Shown: in pieces, positions 1 to 6,173 of the stretch
How positions within the stretch are numbered: position 1 is the stretch's first letter
Layout of the letters: the number at the start of each line of letters is the position of its first letter
DNA from: Comamonadaceae bacterium UBA2237
GTDB taxonomy: Bacteria > Pseudomonadota > Gammaproteobacteria > Burkholderiales > Burkholderiaceae_C
DNA: 7,824 bases
Reading direction: 5' to 3'
NCBI GenBank assembly: GCA_002347905.1
Contig: DDYJ01000194.1
Location: 6,382-14,205 of the forward strand
Notes under the pieces: generated by a model
Database searches by the model: none
What the model was told of the DNA's origin: nothing
The model's input: only the letters and a program-made list of their open reading frames with translations
Position numbers and translations under genes: made by a program

Positions 1-1
1 A

Positions 2-1033
2 GCGCCTGCATCTGAGCCACCTGTTTTGCAACCGATGTCGGTCGAAGACTCGGAAGAGGCGCTCAAGCAACTCAATATGCCTAAGAAAACGTCTTGGCGC
101 ATACCAGGGCTTGGAAAAAAAACGCAACCGCAACCTGCTCCCACGTCCTCAGGTGTTGCGCCAACACCTGCACCGGCACCTCCATCTACCCCTGCTTCTT
201 CACCTACGCCACCGCAAGAAGTTCCACCTGTTGCAGTCTTTGATGCGCAAAGCCCGCGTGATCCTGTGTTGGGTGCACCTGTTTTAGGTGTGCCGACTGC
301 AGTTTCCAATGCAACTCCTGCACAGGCTGCCGAGGCAGATGTATTTACGCGCAGTTCAAGTAAGCCCCGTTGGGGCTTGGTGCTATCTGTATTTCTGATG
401 TCATTAGCGATCTTTGGCTATATGTACAAAGACATGTTGGTGGAAGAAGCAGAACTTTTTAAGAAATATTTGCTGCGCGGAACTCCCGCTGCACCAGCGC
501 CCGCACCTGAGCCCGTGGCAAGTACACCAGAACCTGCCGCGTCTGGCGTGGTGCCTGCGGTAAGCGACGTGGCCTCGGGTGCGGTTGATATGCAGGCAGT
601 TCCAGCAAGTGGCACCAGCATAGCCGCCGCGTCCCCAGCTTCGGAGCCTGTTGTGGCTGTCCCTGTCAAAGAGAAAGAGGCAGAGAAAAAAGAGCCCTCT
701 AAAAAAGAGGCTCAAATTAATGCGCCTCAAACCGATAAGATATCTGATGCTGATTGGGTCAACCAATTGCCAGATGACGGATTTGTCCTGCAGTTAGCAG
801 CATTTGACGCCGAAGACGAAATACTCGCCTTCAAACGCAGCCATGCGGCCTATGCCACAGCGCGTGTGATGCAGGTAAGAAAAAAAGATACCAACAAGCG
901 TTATTTCATCTTGTTGGCGGGGCCATTTGAGACCAAGCCAGAGGCAGACCGATTTATGAAAACTAGCCCCTTGCTTGCAAAAGGATGGTTACGTAGCGTG
1001 AAATCTGTCAAAGCACAACTGACTAAGGCCTAA
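2..1033 (+). CDS. SPOR-domain bitopic membrane protein (DamX-like layout), 5' partial
   Basis: The reading frame is open to the left edge, encoding more Ala/Pro-rich sequence. Neither the TTG at 26 nor the ATG at 35 has a Shine-Dalgarno sequence, so the gene probably starts outside the window. Counting from the TTG at 26, residues 1-115 form a Pro/Ala-rich region. Residues 116-134 are one transmembrane helix, preceded by basic residues (KPRW), which predicts a cytoplasmic N-terminus. A Pro/Ala- and then Lys/Glu-rich linker follows. Residues 252-332 form a SPOR domain (GFVLQLAAF, RYFILLAGPF, then a WLRSVKSVKAQL end that resembles DamX). SPOR domains bind glycan strands stripped of stem peptides and usually bring proteins to the division septum. 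A cell-division or cell-wall role is therefore likely, but the exact protein is not recognised. It leads a three-gene run, with the next start 15 nt after its stop. Confidence 0.5.
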   Translation, partial: APASEPPVLQPMSVEDSEEALKQLNMPKKTSWRIPGLGKKTQPQPAPTSSGVAPTPAPAPPSTPASSPTPPQEVPPVAVFDAQSPRDPVLGAPVLGVPTAVSNATPAQAAEADVFTRSSSKPRWGLVLSVFLMSLAIFGYMYKDMLVEEAELFKKYLLRGTPAAPAPAPEPVASTPEPAASGVVPAVSDVASGAVDMQAVPASGTSIAAASPASEPVVAVPVKEKEAEKKEPSKKEAQINAPQTDKISDADWVNQLPDDGFVLQLAAFDAEDEILAFKRSHAAYATARVMQVRKKDTNKRYFILLAGPFETKPEADRFMKTSPLLAKGWLRSVKSVKAQLTKA

Positions 1034-1038
1034 GAGAC

Positions 1039-1043
1039 GAGGA
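1039..1043 (+). promoter_or_regulatory. Shine-Dalgarno GAGGA for the small coiled-coil gene
   Basis: GAGGA lies 5 nt before the ATG at 1049, in the 15-nt gap after the SPOR gene. It supports that start and reading from the same transcript as the SPOR gene. Confidence 0.5.
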
Positions 1044-1048
1044 TCGAC

Positions 1049-1477
1049 ATGAGTAGTACCGAAGCCGAAGTTATCTCTACCAAAGGCCATGAGACCTTTG
1101 AGCCAGCATTTGAATCTGACAAGGTGCCACGCATTGAGGTGCCCAACTTGCCTGAGGATGCACAAGGACTTACTGCGAGGGAATTAGCCCAACTCCCCAC
1201 TTTGCACGAGTCAGAAACAGATCACACACCTCAAGCGACGAAGGAGGTTGCTCCTACTAAGACTGAATCCTCCGATCCAGTCGCTGATGCACCGAGCGCT
1301 TCAGTCTTAGCCACGCTAGATGCACTGCCTGTGTTGGACGAGGAGCATGCTCAAGAGATGCCTGTTCACGTCGATACATGGATAGAGGTGCTCCAAAAAC
1401 GCACCGAAAAGCTAACCGAGGACATCCGACTGCTACATGCGCGGCTCGATGTTTTAGAAAAACAATCAAAGGGTTGA
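1049..1477 (+). CDS. small acidic protein with C-terminal coiled coil, unknown function
   Basis: This 142-residue protein belongs to no family I recognise. Residues 1-105 are acidic, rich in Glu, Pro, Thr and Ser, and probably disordered. Residues 111-139 form a near-perfect heptad coiled coil. Leu115, Leu122, Leu129 and Leu136 occupy one core position, and Thr119, Ile126 and Leu133 the other, so it likely forms dimers or binds another helix. There is no signal peptide or membrane segment, so it should be cytoplasmic. It lies between two membrane-protein genes: 15 nt after the SPOR gene and 2 nt before the next start. Co-transcription and a shared complex are likely, with the coiled coil of the following protein as a possible partner (inference). 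Confidence 0.5.
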   Translation: MSSTEAEVISTKGHETFEPAFESDKVPRIEVPNLPEDAQGLTARELAQLPTLHESETDHTPQATKEVAPTKTESSDPVADAPSASVLATLDALPVLDEEHAQEMPVHVDTWIEVLQKRTEKLTEDIRLLHARLDVLEKQSKG

Positions 1478-1479
1478 CC

Positions 1480-2745
1480 ATGGCGGAAGCAGAAAAAAAT
1501 ACGGACGACACGGCGGTGCTTGAAGCACCGGCGAATGAAGTCGAATCTACGGACGCAGTGGAGTCAGGTGAAAACACGTCTGAAGGCGAGTCTGAACCAA
1601 TTTTGGATGTAGATGCAACGGCTGACCGCTTGACAGATATTGCTAGCCAATCCTTAGACAGCAACGAAGTCGCCCGTCAAATTGAAGAACTGACTTCGGT
1701 AGTTTTAGACTCTGCCGAGGTGTCAACACGTTCTGCGTCTATTGCTGCGGACGTCAGTAGCGCTATGCGTATGGTGGTTGCAAAAATCGAAGAAACCAAC
1801 CGCCGCAATGTCTTGCATTCGCGCATCATGCTTGGCGCCATTTGCGTTAGTTTATTGGTCGCTATGGGATTTTTCTTTGGCATCACCTTAAAAATGACCA
1901 AGTCGATCAAAGAATTGGATGTGATGACATACGCCATGTCCAAGCGCATGATCGAAATTGATGGAAGTATCAGCGCGATTGGGAAAACGAATTCTGATTT
2001 CTCGGGAATCACTGAAAAGCAAGAAGAACTCAACACCACGCAAAAGAATGTTGCCAACCGTTTAGACGAAATTGGCCGCGTGATGTCTGGCATGCCCAAC
2101 TTGGTCGCCGATCAAAACAACAAGTTGATCGATGCCAAATTGCTCGCCATGAACAAATCTTTGGCATCTATGGACGCCAAGATTGCTGCCAATATGGACG
2201 CTGACAAATTGAAGCAGCAACCTGTGCAATTGGTGTTGACTGAAATCCAAAAATTACGTACGGAAACCAACCAAAGCTTGCAAAGCATGCGCTCCGAAAT
2301 GAACCAGAGCTTGCAAACGCGCGATAAATTACAAGCGTCTGCTTATGAAGAAGCAGTCAAGCGTGCCAGCAATGCTGCAACTGCCGCTCAAAAAGCAGCT
2401 GACAGTGCAGTAGCGGCTGAAAAGGCCACAGCAGCAGAGCGACTGAACGCCCAAAAAGCGGCTGCTGAAAAAGCGGCTGCTTTGCGCTTTGCACCGGCTG
2501 AAAAGCCGCCAGAGCGAACCCAAGCCGATAAAGCTGCTGCAGAAAAAGCGGCTGCGGAAAGAGCGGCAGCCAAGGCGGCTGCTGAGAGAGCTGCAGCTTT
2601 GGCAGCCGAGCGTGCCGCGGCAGCCGAGCGTGCCGCGGAGAAAGCCAGAGCGGCTGCCGCCCAAGCTGCTGCTGCATCTGCGGCACCACCACCAGCACCA
2701 GTGGTTCGCGAGCGTCCTATTCAGTACCCTAGAGCGGCCGACTAA
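1480..2745 (+). CDS. membrane-anchored coiled-coil protein with Ala-rich TolA-like tail
   Basis: The chosen start is the ATG at 1480, preceded by AAAGGG at 1468-1473. The longer frame from 1378 would overlap the previous gene by 100 bp and adds a basic, atypical N-terminus. The product is 421 residues and is not a named family. Residues 1-60 are acidic and probably disordered, and residues 60-108 look helical. Residues 116-137 are one hydrophobic transmembrane helix. Residues 140-290 are a Gln/Asn/Lys-rich helical or coiled-coil region. Residues 290-400 are Ala/Lys/Glu/Arg-rich, like the TolA stalk, and the protein ends in a Pro-rich stretch. Such a helix could span the periplasm, but orientation is not certain because charged residues lie on both sides of the helix. 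The stop codon overlaps that of the convergent gene. A structural envelope role is inferred from architecture only. Confidence 0.5.
   Translation: MAEAEKNTDDTAVLEAPANEVESTDAVESGENTSEGESEPILDVDATADRLTDIASQSLDSNEVARQIEELTSVVLDSAEVSTRSASIAADVSSAMRMVVAKIEETNRRNVLHSRIMLGAICVSLLVAMGFFFGITLKMTKSIKELDVMTYAMSKRMIEIDGSISAIGKTNSDFSGITEKQEELNTTQKNVANRLDEIGRVMSGMPNLVADQNNKLIDAKLLAMNKSLASMDAKIAANMDADKLKQQPVQLVLTEIQKLRTETNQSLQSMRSEMNQSLQTRDKLQASAYEEAVKRASNAATAAQKAADSAVAAEKATAAERLNAQKAAAEKAAALRFAPAEKPPERTQADKAAAEKAAAERAAAKAAAERAAALAAERAAAAERAAEKARAAAAQAAAASAAPPPAPVVRERPIQYPRAAD
2453..2481 (+). repeat. 15-bp tandem repeat inside the Ala-rich tail
   Basis: AAAAAGCGGCTGCTG at 2453-2467 is repeated at 2468-2481, lacking only the last base. 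It encodes repeated Lys-Ala-Ala-Ala-Glu units. The unit keeps the reading frame, so gain or loss of a copy would change only the tail length. Confidence 0.5.
2602..2637 (+). repeat. perfect 18-bp tandem duplication inside the Ala-rich tail
   Basis: GCAGCCGAGCGTGCCGCG occurs twice without mismatch (2602-2619 and 2620-2637), encoding Ala-Ala-Glu-Arg-Ala-Ala twice. Identity at the DNA level, including third codon positions, suggests a recent in-frame duplication. Confidence 0.5.
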
Positions 2746-4364
2746 GCGTTTAGCCCAAATCGACTGGCACTTGCATATGTCCAGTCTTGGTAAGTCACTG
2801 GTAAGTTACTGATGTCTTTTTGTAGCAATGCCAGAGGCGCGACCGTATCCACCAACTCCGATAAATGCAGAACTTGTGTTTCACTCACGCGTTGCATGAT
2901 GTGCCGAGGAGAAAACTCACTCGGGTCATTTAGTCCAGCAGCTTCTAATAATTCTTGCAATGCCTCGAGTGTGTGGCGATGGAAGTTTTCAACCCGTTCT
3001 GCTTTGCTAGGGACTACCAGCGCCATTTGACGCTTGGGGTCTTGCGTAGTCACACCAGTGGGGCAATTGCCCGTGTGGCATGTCTGCGCTTGTATGCACC
3101 CCAGTGCAAACATAAAACCGCGTGCACTGTTACACCAATCCGCACCCAAAGCAAAAGCACGCGCCATATCAAATGCGCTGATGATCTTGCCACTTGCACC
3201 CACCCGAATTTGTTCGCGCAAACCTGCGCCCACCAAAGTGTTGTGTACTAAGCGCAAGCCTTCTTGTAGCGGCATACCTATGTGGTCAGAGAACTCAAGA
3301 GGCGCTGCACCTGTGCCGCCTTCAGCACCATCGACTACGACGAAGTCTGGATAAATTTTGCTCTCCAAAATGGCTTTGACAATGCCAAACCATTCCCAAG
3401 GATGGCCGATACAAAGCTTTATGCCCACCGGTTTTCCGTCGCTTAAATCGCGCAGCTGTTGCACGAATTGCATCAATTCAAGAGGAGTAGAAAAACTGCT
3501 GTGGCTTGAAGGCGAAACACAATCTTCACCAATGCCCACACCGCGCGCCTCTGCAATTTCTTCTGTGACTTTGGCGCCTGGCAAAACACCACCATGCCCA
3601 GGCTTGGCGCCTTGGCTGAGTTTGATTTCGACCATCTTCACCTGGTCAGATTTCACGTTATCAGTGAAATGTTCAGGACTGAAATTGCCAGACGCATCAC
3701 GGCAACCAAAATAGCCTGAGCCAATTTCCCAAATCAAATCACCACCATGTGTGCGATGGTGGCGCGAGATCGAGCCTTCGCCAGTGTCATGCGCAAAACC
3801 ACCGCGCTTAGCGCCTAAGTTCAATGCCAATATGGCATTGGCACTCAGCGCGCCAAAACTCATGGCAGAGATATTGAAACGGCTCATGCTGTAGGGTTGC
3901 TTGCAATCGTTACCACCAACTTGAATGCGAAAGTCATGGCTATTGAGTTTGGTCGTTGCAATCGAATGGTTGATCCATTCATAGCTGACCGAACGCACAT
4001 CGAGTTGTGTGCCAAAAGGGCGTTTGTCGCTTTCTCCTTTTGCACGCGAATAGACCAAACTACGTTGGGCACGAGAAAACGGTGTGGCGTCTGTTTCAGA
4101 CTCTAAAAAATATTGCCGAATCTCTGGGCGAATGTATTCAAGCATAAAGCGCAAATGCCCGATAACGGGGTAGTTGCGCAAAATGGCATGGTGTTCTTGT
4201 TTGAGGTCGTGCAAGCCGACCAAACTTAAAAATAAAAATAAAACAGGCCACCAACCGCTTAAACCTGTGACGCCTGCACCAAGTAAGGTGAAGACCAGTA
4301 AGACCACTGATGCTAAAAATGCGGTGTAGCGCACCGGATAGATCTCGTTTAATTTCTCCAGCAT
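2742..4364 (-). CDS. membrane-anchored FMN-binding glutamate synthase-like protein
   Basis: This 540-residue protein matches the synthase (GltB2) domain of glutamate synthase. Residues 13-34 and 38-53 are hydrophobic and probably form a membrane hairpin. The FMN-binding TIM barrel follows, with RFNISAMSFGALS near 162-174, a GAKPGHGG loop near 252-259 and VVVDGAEGGTGAAP near 342-355. Cys423, Cys429 and Cys434 show the CX5CX4C spacing of the 3Fe-4S cluster of glutamate synthases. The N-terminal glutaminase domain of full-length GltB (about 1500 residues) is absent, so it cannot release ammonia from glutamine by itself. This stand-alone family is common in bacteria and its true reaction is unsettled. 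It is third in an operon behind the ATPase and coiled-coil genes, 29 nt after the latter. Confidence 0.5.
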   Translation of the reverse strand: MLEKLNEIYPVRYTAFLASVVLLVFTLLGAGVTGLSGWWPVLFLFLSLVGLHDLKQEHHAILRNYPVIGHLRFMLEYIRPEIRQYFLESETDATPFSRAQRSLVYSRAKGESDKRPFGTQLDVRSVSYEWINHSIATTKLNSHDFRIQVGGNDCKQPYSMSRFNISAMSFGALSANAILALNLGAKRGGFAHDTGEGSISRHHRTHGGDLIWEIGSGYFGCRDASGNFSPEHFTDNVKSDQVKMVEIKLSQGAKPGHGGVLPGAKVTEEIAEARGVGIGEDCVSPSSHSSFSTPLELMQFVQQLRDLSDGKPVGIKLCIGHPWEWFGIVKAILESKIYPDFVVVDGAEGGTGAAPLEFSDHIGMPLQEGLRLVHNTLVGAGLREQIRVGASGKIISAFDMARAFALGADWCNSARGFMFALGCIQAQTCHTGNCPTGVTTQDPKRQMALVVPSKAERVENFHRHTLEALQELLEAAGLNDPSEFSPRHIMQRVSETQVLHLSELVDTVAPLALLQKDISNLPVTYQDWTYASASRFGLNA

Positions 4365-4372
4365 GCGGCTAA

Positions 4373-4378
4373 CTCCTT
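4373..4378 (-). promoter_or_regulatory. strong Shine-Dalgarno AAGGAG for the glutamate synthase-like gene
   Basis: On the minus strand AAGGAG lies 8 nt before the ATG at 4364, inside the 29-nt gap after the coiled-coil gene. It fixes the start. The enzyme probably has its own efficient initiation, whereas the preceding gene appears to rely on coupling. Confidence 0.5.
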
Positions 4379-4393
4379 AGGCGTTGGGAAGAA

Positions 4394-4930
4394 CTATCTT
4401 CGTTGGTTGAGTTTCGCCGCTAGTTTAGTTTGAGCCAAAGCCGAGACCTCAGAGCGTAGGCGCGCAGAAGTGAGTTGTTGTTCGGCAACGTGTTGTACAT
4501 CTTTGAGGTGCGACATGATGGACGAACGAAGATCGACTAAATCAGCTTCTAACTTGCGCGCACGCTCTTGTAATTCGCGTTGCAAGGCCATGCGTTGTGT
4601 CAATAAATTGACCTCTGCAGCAATCGTGCGCCAAGTTTGGGTGAGCTCATCAGTCGGCGCAACACGTAATTGGTCGAACAATTCGTTGATCAAGGGATCA
4701 AACATAGGAGAGCTAGTGTCTTGCGGTTGCACGGGCTCTTGCGTTTCAGTCAGCGTGGGCACTTTCTCAGGGGCGTAGTTGTATGAAGGCACAGATGGCT
4801 CTTCGGCAGGTGCAGGAGCAGACGCCGCACGCGCATGCGATTGCAGCAAAGCATTGACCTGTCCCCAGCCGTCATCAGGCGAATACTGCTTGAGACCTTT
4901 AAATGATAAAAATTGTGGTTCTGTGCTCAT
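4394..4930 (-). CDS. coiled-coil protein coupled to the ParA-like ATPase, unknown function
   Basis: This 178-residue protein is not a family I recognise. Residues 1-30 form a short possibly structured segment (FLSFKGLKQYSPDDGWGQVN). Residues 31-75 are Pro/Ala/Glu-rich and likely disordered. Residues 78-165 are almost entirely helical and coiled-coil-like, and the C-terminus is basic (AAKLNQRR). No signal peptide or membrane helix is present. Its ATG overlaps the TGA of the ATPase gene (ATGA), and no good Shine-Dalgarno is seen, so translation is probably coupled and the two proteins made in fixed ratio. By analogy with other ParA-type systems, it may be the adaptor that stimulates the ATPase or links it to cargo. 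That role is inference. No ParB-like helix-turn-helix is visible. Confidence 0.5.
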   Translation of the reverse strand: MSTEPQFLSFKGLKQYSPDDGWGQVNALLQSHARAASAPAPAEEPSVPSYNYAPEKVPTLTETQEPVQPQDTSSPMFDPLINELFDQLRVAPTDELTQTWRTIAAEVNLLTQRMALQRELQERARKLEADLVDLRSSIMSHLKDVQHVAEQQLTSARLRSEVSALAQTKLAAKLNQRR

Positions 4931-5922
4931 TTGCTCAACATGCCCATGGACATGCGTTTAAGAAACTGAGGGATACCCATAGAAGAAATACTTGCAGTCT
5001 CTTCCACTGCAGGCTGCGAAGCAGGTGTAGGTTTTGTCGTGCCATTGGCCTGATCTGCAGTTTCAGCAGGAGGCGCACTATCACCCACTTTATGCAAACG
5101 ATGGCGTCCTAAAACAGAATACTGGTTTGACAAAGTACTAGTGCGAGCCAACAAGTTTTTCGGTGGCGCGTTGAGCGTATTAGATTGTTGGGTGCTACGA
5201 ACGCCGTTGAGCGCATTGATGCGCGTCGACGCAGTCGTTTGACGCATGCCTTGTGCGCTCGCGCGCATTTCACGTGCTGTACAAACCGCTTTACCAAATT
5301 CAATGAAAGATGTCCCGCACTCGTCGGGTAAGTCCATCAAATAACCACGCTCAAACATTTCACGCGCGCTTTGCGCTTCCAACACAGGTGGCGACAACAT
5401 AAAGCTGACAGGGAACCGTTGCTTGGTGAAGGTATCGCTTTGCATTTGCTCGTTGTGCACGCGTGTTGGACAAACCAGCAATGTGGGTGGCGTGTGGATA
5501 GCTGAATCAAATACCCAACGGTGGCGGCTCAAGAACCCAGCGGTCGCGGCGAGTTCAATCTCAGAAACCGATGTCGGCACAATGACTAAGTCGTATTCAA
5601 ACATCAATTCACCGGCGATGGAATCAGTCCATGTCAAATCGCAAATCACTAAGTCTGAACTGCTAGCGGCACGTCGTAAATGCAAACGTGCATCGAGGAT
5701 AGGACGGTTGCCGCCTTGGTCGAGCGGCAAGATATGGTGTTGCACCACGATGCCAATATTAGGCGCGCGATTCAACCAGGTGCTGGAGGAACCGTGGGTG
5801 TCAAAGTCGACCAAAGTCACACTTTGCCCAAGACGGCGCATGTATGCTGCCAGATTAGCAGACACTGTGCTCTTGCCGACACCACCCTTTTGACTGGTGA
5901 CCAAAATTTTGAAAGTAGACAT
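4927..5922 (-). CDS. ParA/MinD-family ATPase with C-terminal membrane-targeting-like tail
   Basis: This 331-residue protein has the deviant Walker A motif QKGGVGKST at 11-19, with both the signature Lys12 and Lys17. It also has the switch-I-like VDFDTHGSSSTW at 38-49 and a Walker-B-like LVICDLTWTD at 91-100. The ATPase domain ends near residue 225, and plain ParA proteins of this size class usually stop about there. A low-complexity linker follows (226-312), then a short hydrophobic/basic tail (313-331) containing FLKR, similar to the amphipathic end of MinD. ParA-family ATPases position plasmids, chromosomes or protein complexes by ATP-driven cycling on the nucleoid or membrane. No parB, minC or minE is nearby, so this is an orphan system. 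The start is supported by GGAG at 5930-5933. It is first gene of a three-gene operon. Confidence 0.5.
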   Translation of the reverse strand: MSTFKILVTSQKGGVGKSTVSANLAAYMRRLGQSVTLVDFDTHGSSSTWLNRAPNIGIVVQHHILPLDQGGNRPILDARLHLRRAASSSDLVICDLTWTDSIAGELMFEYDLVIVPTSVSEIELAATAGFLSRHRWVFDSAIHTPPTLLVCPTRVHNEQMQSDTFTKQRFPVSFMLSPPVLEAQSAREMFERGYLMDLPDECGTSFIEFGKAVCTAREMRASAQGMRQTTASTRINALNGVRSTQQSNTLNAPPKNLLARTSTLSNQYSVLGRHRLHKVGDSAPPAETADQANGTTKPTPASQPAVEETASISSMGIPQFLKRMSMGMLSK

Positions 5923-5947
5923 TCACTAACTCCAGATTCGATAGCCA

Positions 5948-5970
5948 CTGCTTTATGAAATAAAAAGCAG
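5948..5970 (-). promoter_or_regulatory. hairpin in the presumed leader of the ATPase mRNA
   Basis: CTGCTTT (5948-5954) and AAAGCAG (5964-5970) form a perfect 7-bp inverted repeat, with one further T-A pair possible after an A/A mismatch. It lies about 15 nt upstream of the ATPase Shine-Dalgarno and inside the leader predicted from the promoter candidate. No U-run follows on either strand, so it is not a standard terminator. It could affect mRNA stability or ribosome access. Confidence 0.5.
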
Positions 5971-5983
5971 AAGCGGGAGGTGG

Positions 5984-6012
5984 AATTTAAATGCTAGATG
6001 GAATACCGTCAA
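5984..6012 (-). promoter_or_regulatory. candidate sigma-70 promoter for the ATPase operon
   Basis: On the minus strand, TTGACG (6012-6007, five of six consensus bases) is followed after 16-17 bp by TTAAAT or TAAATT (5990-5984, four of six). A transcript would begin near 5977 and leave a leader of about 55 nt. This is a visual match only. Confidence 0.5.
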
Positions 6013-6014
6013 CA

Positions 6015-6043
6015 CTGACAATTTTGTGATTAAGTCGTCTAAA
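6015..6043 (+). promoter_or_regulatory. candidate sigma-70 promoter for pal
   Basis: CTGACA (6015-6020, five of six) and TCTAAA (6038-6043, four of six) are separated by 17 bp. The predicted leader is long, about 210 nt. A second weaker candidate, CTGTCA-N17-TCTAGT at 6195-6223, would give a leader of about 30 nt. Neither can be preferred from sequence alone. Confidence 0.5.
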
Positions 6044-6059
6044 ACGACAAAAATATCAC
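6026..6059. repeat. nested inverted repeats, possible operator
   Basis: An outer pair GTGAT (6026-6030) and ATCAC (6055-6059) encloses an inner pair GTCGT (6034-6038) and ACGAC (6044-6048). The inner pair covers the candidate -10 element of pal at 6038-6043. Dyads placed over a -10 are typical repressor sites, but no regulator gene is in the window. Confidence 0.5.
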
Positions 6060-6146
6060 TTTGAAGAATTAATTAGTATTCAAAAATTTTAAAAAAGAAA
6101 CTAAATGAAGAATAAATGCTATGTTGTTGATTTGTATTGTTTTTTA

Positions 6147-6173
6147 AAAAGTGTCAAAAAAAACAACACTTTT
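6147..6173. repeat. 8-bp inverted repeat with A-rich loop upstream of pal
   Basis: AAAAGTGT (6147-6154) and ACACTTTT (6166-6173) are perfect reverse complements around an 11-nt A-rich spacer. The stem is AT-rich and weak as RNA. A protein-binding site or a weak terminator-like element are both possible. A perfect minus-strand TTGACA sits at 6157-6152 but lacks a good -10. Confidence 0.5.

Noticed and set aside
404..766. Minus-strand frames opposite the SPOR gene linker
   Set aside because: They lack a recognisable domain and arise from the Pro/Ala-rich codons of the real gene.
1378..1479. Upstream extension of the third gene from an ATG at 1378
   Set aside because: It overlaps the coiled-coil gene by 100 bp in another frame and encodes a basic sequence unlike the acidic protein that follows. 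The ATG at 1480 has a good Shine-Dalgarno.
2329..2698. Long minus-strand reading frames opposite the Ala-rich tail
   Set aside because: They are low-complexity reversals of GCN-rich codons with no ribosome-binding site, as expected when stop codons are rare in such sequence.
3822..3840. Inverted repeat CAATGCC-AATAT-GGCATTG
   Set aside because: It is inside the conserved coding region of the glutamate synthase-like gene (Asn-Ala-Ile-Leu-Ala-Leu) and is explained by codons. Chance symmetry is likely.
4927..5922. BcsQ-type cellulose-synthesis ATPase
   Set aside because: The motif is the standard KGGVGKST rather than the BcsQ-type variant, and no cellulose synthase genes are adjacent.
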